This document shows positions 11,676 through 15,848 of a DNA stretch of 15,848 bases, in pieces (within the stretch, counting starts at the first letter, position 1; the number at the start of each line of letters is the position of its first letter). Position numbers and translations under genes: made by a program. This DNA comes from an uncultured Dialister sp. GTDB taxonomy: Bacteria > Bacillota > Negativicutes > Veillonellales > Dialisteraceae. The stretch is taken from positions 1 to 15,848 of the forward strand of contig NZ_UPZP01000049.1 of assembly GCF_900538805.1 (NCBI RefSeq), in the 5' to 3' direction. The notes under the pieces are model-generated. The model was not told the origin of the DNA and searched no databases. It saw only the letters and a program-made list of their open reading frames with translations.

Positions 11676-12818
11676 TCAAAAATACCTATCCAGCCGGTTG
11701 ATTTCAAAATCCTCTTCTATTTTCACGAATTCCCTCATGTGCATGGGATTTTCGGAGAAGCCGAAAAGGTGGGAGGTGCAGGAGCAGTCAGTGCAGCCGA
11801 ATCCTTCTATGGTCCAGTGGGATATGCGGGAGAGGGCTGCTGCCAGTTTGTGTTCCAGGTCTTCACTGGTGCGGATGGGGATGGCGCCGGTGAAGCGGCA
11901 GGCGGAGCGGAGGTAGTCCATGTGCCAGTGCTTTCTTTTCCGAAGGGCCCGGTGGTGGGCGATGCGCTGGTCCAGGTTCTTTTTGGCGCTTCCCACATAG
12001 ACGTAGTACCCTTTGGGGAAATGAACGTCTCCCAGGCTTCCCACGGTGATGGTGCTGTCTTTTTCCATCTGGAGGACAATCATGTAGTCCCCGGCGTTTC
12101 CCATTTCCCTGTCCAAAACTTCTTTGGACGACGGGATGAGTCTTGCCTTTTGGGGCATGAGGAATGCAGGGGTCCAGGAAATACAGCAGGCCTTCCAGTC
12201 CAGGAAATCCATGCCCTTCCTGAATTCTTCTGCAAAGGGGAGGTCTGTATGGTAGTTGGGAAGGAACCAGCGGGCGTCTTTATAGTGAATAAGCACAAGG
12301 AGACCGGCGTGTTCCCCGGCCTTTCCCATTTCTACCAGATGGGTAATGTGCTTCCTTCCCCTTTCCGTAGGGGCGTCGGGAAACATGGCGCCATTTTCGC
12401 CGGAAAGGCTGCAGGATTTCACTTCCACCGGGAAGGTTTCTCCCGTTTCCGCATCGCCTAAAAGGAGGTCGAAGCGGCTGTCCCCCATGGTCACTTCCCT
12501 GCCGGCGAGGAAATAGTTCTCCCAGCCCGGAATCTTATGGTGCTGCACGAGGTAAGCGGCCACGTCGTTGGCTTTAGTGGTGTCCAGGTAAAAGATGTGG
12601 CTCCCCTTTTCGCAGCCCACCACCCGATAGGCGGTGCGAAGGCCTTTCCTGTTCGGTGTGAGATAGAGTTTCACCCCGGGGAAGAGGAATTCCCTCATGC
12701 GGCCGGGATTGGGCATATGGCAGAGAGCCTTTTCCCCGTTTACTTCCACATGGCACACGAAGCGGTTCGGCCGGTCAATGAATTTTCCTTCCACAATGGT
12801 TTTGTATATTTTTTCCAT
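11676..12818 (-). CDS. sfsA: SfsA nuclease fused to a DUF123 (GIY-YIG-like) domain
   Basis: 380 residues; plain SfsA is about 230-240. The N-terminal part (1-235) is SfsA, originally named for sugar fermentation stimulation and now regarded as a DNA/RNA-binding nuclease-like protein. Visible: the OB-like start GKFIDRPNRFVCHVEVNG, HMPNPGRM (34-41), the PD-(D/E)xK residues RFDLLL (D117) and VEVK (E132, K134), and MFPDAPTERGRKHITHL (145-161). From 243 to about 355 follows DUF123, found elsewhere in archaea and fused to endonuclease III: GDYMIV, FPKGYYVYVGSA (267-278), HWHMDYL (297-303) and GFGCTDCSCTSHLFGF (339-354) with its Cys pattern. The frame continues unbroken through both parts. No ribosome-binding site is visible: the ATG comes 9 bases after the ychF terminator stem. 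The function of the fusion is unknown; a nucleic-acid-processing role is inference. Confidence 0.9.
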   Translation of the reverse strand: MEKIYKTIVEGKFIDRPNRFVCHVEVNGEKALCHMPNPGRMREFLFPGVKLYLTPNRKGLRTAYRVVGCEKGSHIFYLDTTKANDVAAYLVQHHKIPGWENYFLAGREVTMGDSRFDLLLGDAETGETFPVEVKSCSLSGENGAMFPDAPTERGRKHITHLVEMGKAGEHAGLLVLIHYKDARWFLPNYHTDLPFAEEFRKGMDFLDWKACCISWTPAFLMPQKARLIPSSKEVLDREMGNAGDYMIVLQMEKDSTITVGSLGDVHFPKGYYVYVGSAKKNLDQRIAHHRALRKRKHWHMDYLRSACRFTGAIPIRTSEDLEHKLAAALSRISHWTIEGFGCTDCSCTSHLFGFSENPMHMREFVKIEEDFEINRLDRYF

Positions 12819-12827
12819 GGTTTATAA

Positions 12828-12853
12828 AAAAGACCGGCAGCCGCCGGTCTTTT
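12828..12853 (-). terminator. Intrinsic terminator of ychF
   Basis: Minus strand stem AAAAGACCGGC / GCCGGTCTTTT with loop GGCT and a T-run, 11 bases after the ychF stop and only 9 bases before the sfsA start codon. Confidence 0.9.
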
Positions 12854-12864
12854 CCTTTCTCTGT

Positions 12865-13971
12865 TTATACATTAAAGCGGAAATAAGCGATATCTCCGTC
12901 CTGGATGATATAATCCTTGCCTTCTACCCGGAGCAGTCCCTTTTCACGAACTGCATTGTAGGAGCCGCAGGCCATGAGGTCGTCGTAGGAAACGATTTCT
13001 GCACGGATGAAGCCTCTTTCAATATCGGAGTGAATCTTGCCGGCAGCCTTAGGCGCCTTGGTGCCTGCCCTGACGGTCCAGGAGCGGCATTCATCGGGGC
13101 CTACGGTGAAGAAGTTGATAAGTCCCAGCATGGAGTAGGCGGTGCGGATGAGGCGGTTCAGGCCCGGCTCTTCTTCTCCCAGGTCTGCCAGAAAGGCTTT
13201 GGCTTCCTCACCGTCCAGTTCGGACACTTCTTCTTCGATTTCTGCGGAAATGGGAACCCACTTGGCCCCTTCTTTTTCCGCCTCTTCACTGGCTGCTTTG
13301 ACGAATTCATTGGCCAGGGGGTCTGCAATATCGTCTTCCGCCATGTTGAGCACGTAGAGAACCGGCTTCAGGGTGATAAGGTTCAGTTCCTTCAGCACTT
13401 CCAGGTCATCTTCCGAAAGGTCAAGGGCTCTGGCAGGGGTGCCGTTCTGGAGGGCATCGTACACCTTTTCCAGCACCGGCAGGTCTATCTTGGCCTGCTT
13501 AATGCCTGCCTGGGCCAGTTTGGCGGTTTTTGTCCTTTTCTTGTCCACACTTTCCAGATCTGCCAGGCAAAGTTCCGTATTGATGATATCCATATCCCTC
13601 ACCGGATCGATGGACCCTTCCACGTGGGTAATATTTCCATCTTCAAAGCAGCGCACCACATGGGCAATGGCGTCGGTTTCGCGGATATGGCTTAAGAACT
13701 GGTTGCCCAGGCCTTCGCCCTTGGACGCGCCGGCCACCAGGCCCGCAATATCTACAAACCTTGTGAAGGCAGGGGTGGTTTTTTTCGGTTTGAACATGGC
13801 CGCCAGGTCGTAAATGCGATGGTCCGGCACTTCCACTACCCCAACGTTCGGTTCAATGGTGCAGAATGGGAAATTGGCAGCTTCCGCACCGGCTTTTGTG
13901 ATGGCATTGAAGAGGGTGCTCTTCCCTACGTTTGGAAGGCCCACAATGCCGATCTGCAGATTTGTACTCAT
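12865..13971 (-). CDS. ychF: Redox-regulated ATPase YchF (Obg-like)
   Basis: 368 residues, full length for the family. An Obg-family P-loop protein that prefers ATP and binds ribosomes; it is linked to translation quality and oxidative stress. G1 GLPNVGKST (11-19), G3 DIAGLV (74-79), and NMAE (209-212), the degenerate G4 motif typical of YchF that explains ATP preference, with SA at 242-243. A coiled-coil insert (about 128-200) and a C-terminal TGS domain (about 285-368, with FFTVGPDECRSWTVRAGTKAPKAAGKIH). AAGGAG lies 5 bases before the ATG. It lies 76 bases downstream of dapL with a hairpin between, so it may be reached by read-through; no separate promoter is evident. Confidence 0.97.
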   Translation of the reverse strand: MSTNLQIGIVGLPNVGKSTLFNAITKAGAEAANFPFCTIEPNVGVVEVPDHRIYDLAAMFKPKKTTPAFTRFVDIAGLVAGASKGEGLGNQFLSHIRETDAIAHVVRCFEDGNITHVEGSIDPVRDMDIINTELCLADLESVDKKRTKTAKLAQAGIKQAKIDLPVLEKVYDALQNGTPARALDLSEDDLEVLKELNLITLKPVLYVLNMAEDDIADPLANEFVKAASEEAEKEGAKWVPISAEIEEEVSELDGEEAKAFLADLGEEEPGLNRLIRTAYSMLGLINFFTVGPDECRSWTVRAGTKAPKAAGKIHSDIERGFIRAEIVSYDDLMACGSYNAVREKGLLRVEGKDYIIQDGDIAYFRFNV

Positions 13972-14000
13972 GAAAACTCCTTACTTTCTTAAACAGGCAG

Positions 14001-14031
14001 AAATCTACCCTCCATGACGGACGGTAGATTT
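14001..14031 (-). terminator. Hairpin terminator between dapL and ychF
   Basis: AAATCTACC / GGTAGATTT with an additional TCC/GGA pair and one C-C mismatch, 16 bases after the dapL stop. The T-run is weak on the minus strand (ATTTCTG) and better on the plus strand, so leaky termination is likely, which would let some dapL transcripts continue into ychF. Confidence 0.65.
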
Positions 14032-14047
14032 TTGCTCCTAAAACCAT

Positions 14048-15289
14048 TTATTTAGACAGCTTCTTCACAGCCTTTTTCAGTCTTTCCACAGCTTCCTTCG
14101 TAAGCTTTGGCGTATTGAAGGAGGTGAGGCGTACATAACCTTCGCCGCAGGGTCCGAAACCGGATCCCGGGGTGCAGATAATCTGGGCTTCGTTCAGAAG
14201 GTAGTCGAAGAATTCCCAGCTGGTCATGCCCTTCGGTACAGAGAGCCATACATAGGGGCTGTTCACACCGCCGCAGGCGGTCAGGCCCGCTTCCTTCACG
14301 CCTTCCAGAATGACCTTGGCGTTGTTTCTGTAAATATCAAGGGTTGCCTGGATCTGCTTCTGTCCTTCTTCGGTGTAGATAGCTTCAGCGCCTCTCTGCA
14401 CAATGTAGGAGCAGCCGTTGAACTTGGTGCACTGGCGGCGGTCCCAGAGGGCATTGGCGGAAATCTTTTCACCGGACTTCGTTTCCAGCATCAGTTCCTT
14501 CGGCACTACGCAGTAGCCGCAGCGGACACCGGTGAAACCGGCGGTCTTGGAGTAAGAGCGGAATTCGATGGCCACTTCCTTAGCCCCTTCGATTTCATAA
14601 ATGCTGTGGGGAATGTCGTCTTCCGTAATGAATGCTTCATAGGCAGCGTCGAAGAAAATGACGGAGCCCGTCTGCTTTGCATACTTCACCCACATGGTGA
14701 GGTCCTTTTTATTGAGAGCTGCGCCGGTGGGGTTGTTCGGGGAGCAGAGATAAATAATCATGGGGTCATGGGACGGAAGATTGGCTTTGAAACCGCATTC
14801 CTCATAGCAGGGCAGATATTCCAGACGTTCATAGGAACCGTTCACAAACTTGCCGCTTCTGCCGGCCATGACATTGCTGTCCACATACACCGGATATACC
14901 GGATCCGTAACGGCTACAATGTCCGATTCCGCAAAAATTTCCTGCATATTGCCGGTATCGCATTTAGCACCGTCGCTGACGAAAATTTCATCGGGGGAAA
15001 TATCGCATCCCCTGTCCTTGAAATCATGCTGCGCAATGGCTTCCCGGAGGAAGAGATAGCCCTGTTCCGGACCGTAGCCGCGGAAAGTTTCCATATGGGC
15101 CATTTCATCTACAGCTTTGTGCATGGCTTCAATCACAGCCGGAGCCAGGGGCTGGGTCACATCGCCGATGCCAAGGGAAATAATATCCGCATCAGGATGA
15201 GCTTCCACATAGGCGTTCTGCTTCTGTCTGACAGTGGCAAACAGATAAGCACCCTGAAGATTTAAATAGTTTTCATTACAATGTGCCAT
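14048..15289 (-). CDS. dapL: LL-diaminopimelate aminotransferase
   Basis: 413 residues. A PLP-dependent class I/II aminotransferase that turns tetrahydrodipicolinate directly into LL-diaminopimelate, the short route to lysine and to meso-DAP for peptidoglycan. Visible: LGIGDVTQPL (39-48), AKCDTGNMQEIF (108-119), TDPVYPVYVDSNVMAG (128-143), SPNNPTGA (183-190), FFDAAYEAFI (212-221, PLP-binding Asp214), SYSKTAGFTGVRCGY (245-259, Schiff-base Lys248) and GEGYVRL near the C-terminus. The AYLFATVRQKQNAYVEAHPDADIISLGIGD beginning is typical of DapL rather than generic aspartate aminotransferases. A moderate AGAGG ribosome-binding site lies 8 bases before the ATG. The promoter at 15352-15380 overlaps a possible Fur-family box. 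Confidence 0.94.
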   Translation of the reverse strand: MAHCNENYLNLQGAYLFATVRQKQNAYVEAHPDADIISLGIGDVTQPLAPAVIEAMHKAVDEMAHMETFRGYGPEQGYLFLREAIAQHDFKDRGCDISPDEIFVSDGAKCDTGNMQEIFAESDIVAVTDPVYPVYVDSNVMAGRSGKFVNGSYERLEYLPCYEECGFKANLPSHDPMIIYLCSPNNPTGAALNKKDLTMWVKYAKQTGSVIFFDAAYEAFITEDDIPHSIYEIEGAKEVAIEFRSYSKTAGFTGVRCGYCVVPKELMLETKSGEKISANALWDRRQCTKFNGCSYIVQRGAEAIYTEEGQKQIQATLDIYRNNAKVILEGVKEAGLTACGGVNSPYVWLSVPKGMTSWEFFDYLLNEAQIICTPGSGFGPCGEGYVRLTSFNTPKLTKEAVERLKKAVKKLSK

Positions 15290-15351
15290 AAAAATCGCCT
15301 CTCATATATGCATTATCATACTTTTTATCAAAAATAAATGATGACTTTTAT

Positions 15352-15380
15352 ATTTTATCATAACCCATAATGATTATCAA
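15352..15380 (-). promoter_or_regulatory. dapL promoter
   Basis: Minus strand TTGATA (15375-15380), a 17-base spacer, then TAAAAT (15352-15357). Each hexamer matches consensus at five of six positions. The predicted leader is about 55 bases. Confidence 0.65.
15365..15379 (-). promoter_or_regulatory. Possible Fur-family box over the dapL -35
   Basis: Minus strand TGATAATCATTATGG matches the 7-1-7 Fur-type pattern TGATAAT-n-ATTATCA except for the last two bases, and covers the -35 element. The surrounding region is AT-rich with several ATGATAA repeats, which raises the risk of a chance match. Confidence 0.3.
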
Positions 15381-15616
15381 AAATGATTTTGAAACCGGGG
15401 TTCCATCGCCCGCTGGGGCGATGGACACGCCTGCGGCGTGAGGGGTTCAAAGGGTTCAGAAGGTTCAGAGGGGAAGGTGGCCGCTTCGCGGCAGATTTTG
15501 AAAAAGGGGGCGCGCCTGACGGCGCAGGTTGGGGCCGCCCGGGGCGGCGGGTTGTGTAGAAAGGTTGTGTTCGCTGACGCTCAAGGGGATGGTGGCGGCT
15601 CCGCCGCAGTTTTTAG

Positions 15617-15668
15617 CCTCCTTCCATAGGAAGGAGGTGGCGCCGTTAGGCGACGGAGGATAGGGGCG
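15617..15668 (-). repeat. M1 module, minus orientation
   Basis: CCTCCTTCC-ATA-GGAAGGAGG followed by TGGCGCCGTTAGGCGACGG and AGGATAGGGGCG. Arms and loop of the first hairpin differ from those at 4724 (CCCCCTTCC-ACA), while the downstream sequence is the same. Confidence 0.75.
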
Positions 15669-15761
15669 TGGATTAGACGTCAGAAGTCAGACGTCAGACT
15701 GCGTTACGTGCTAAACTTCCCGCCAGACAACATCATTCTCAGCGTCAGCGAAGAATCGTCG

Positions 15762-15845
15762 GTCGACCAATTAAAAGGAAAGCCCTCTTATGGGCAGGCT
15801 AAGGGCCAACTTTGGTCGACTCGCGCATTCTATGCAGAATGCGCG
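15762..15845 (-). repeat. M4 structured element, copy C
   Basis: Read on the minus strand: CGCGCATTC / GAATGCGCG with loop TGCATA (15822-15845), then outer stem GTCGACCAA / TTGGTCGAC (15812-15820 with 15762-15770), and inner stem GCCCT / AGGGC around AGCCTGCCCAT. The constant segment AGTTGG-CCTTAGCCTGC is shared with copy A apart from single substitutions. Confidence 0.75.
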
Positions 15846-15848
15846 CAG

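Larger units (their letters stand above)
15390..15848. repeat. Repeat region IV: palindromic module mosaic upstream of dapL, runs off the window
   Basis: No credible gene. In order: hairpin CCATCGCCC / GGGCGATGG (15403-15424), a P-type palindrome ACGCC-TGC-GGCGT (15427-15439), 9-base units (15444-15470), several 3-base-loop hairpins (GCCGC-TTC-GCGGC, GCCGCC-CGG-GGCGGC, GGCGGC-TCC-GCCGC; 15480-15609) and a minus M1 (15617-15668). Then come a TCAGAC-rich block (15672-15707), a CATTCT...GAAGAATC block (15734-15757) and a minus M4 (15762-15845). The stretch 15617-15757 is co-linear with 4724-4868. Confidence 0.78.

Overview
The window looks like a chromosomal segment of a moderately GC-rich, low-GC-lineage Gram-positive relative. 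A diderm Firmicute of the Negativicutes (Dialister/Veillonella-like) is my best guess. The guess rests on a T-box before serS, an nfeD-floA pair, an LL-diaminopimelate aminotransferase, the rnmV-rsmA pair, strong AGGAGG ribosome-binding sites, and an SfsA-DUF123 fusion. The taxonomic guess is inference; no rRNA is present. No prophage, transposase, CRISPR array or tRNA gene is visible.

Layout. 1-350: the end of an unidentified frame and a terminator. 354-3071 (minus): a four-gene operon, nfeD, floA, then two small genes of unknown function. 3258-4451 (plus): a cyclopropane-fatty-acid synthase. 4490-5205: repeat region I. 5250-6859 (minus): serS with its T-box leader and a near-consensus promoter. 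6860-7328: repeat region II. 7360-9441 (minus): an orphan OmpR-type response regulator, rnmV and rsmA, tightly packed or overlapping. 9445-10018: an AT-rich intergenic region with palindromes, one resembling a CsoR-family operator. 10019-10813 (plus): lgt. 10814-11670: repeat region III. 11676-15289 (minus): sfsA-DUF123, ychF and dapL, listed in reverse of transcription order and separated by terminators. 15390-15848: repeat region IV, running off the window.

The genes are mostly housekeeping: envelope lipids and lipoproteins (cfa, lgt), membrane microdomains (floA, nfeD), translation and rRNA maturation (serS, rnmV, rsmA, ychF), and lysine/peptidoglycan precursor synthesis (dapL).

The unusual content is in the four gene-free regions. 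They are built from a shared set of modules that recur in partly conserved order and in both orientations. Nearly every module contains a palindrome whose flanks and loop are conserved while the stem arms are swapped for other complementary sequences. One module (about 85 bp, three copies) has three consecutive stems with different but still complementary arms around invariant loops. Such compensatory variation suggests selection on a folded RNA or DNA structure, or a mechanism that rewrites palindromes. I do not recognise this module as a described element.
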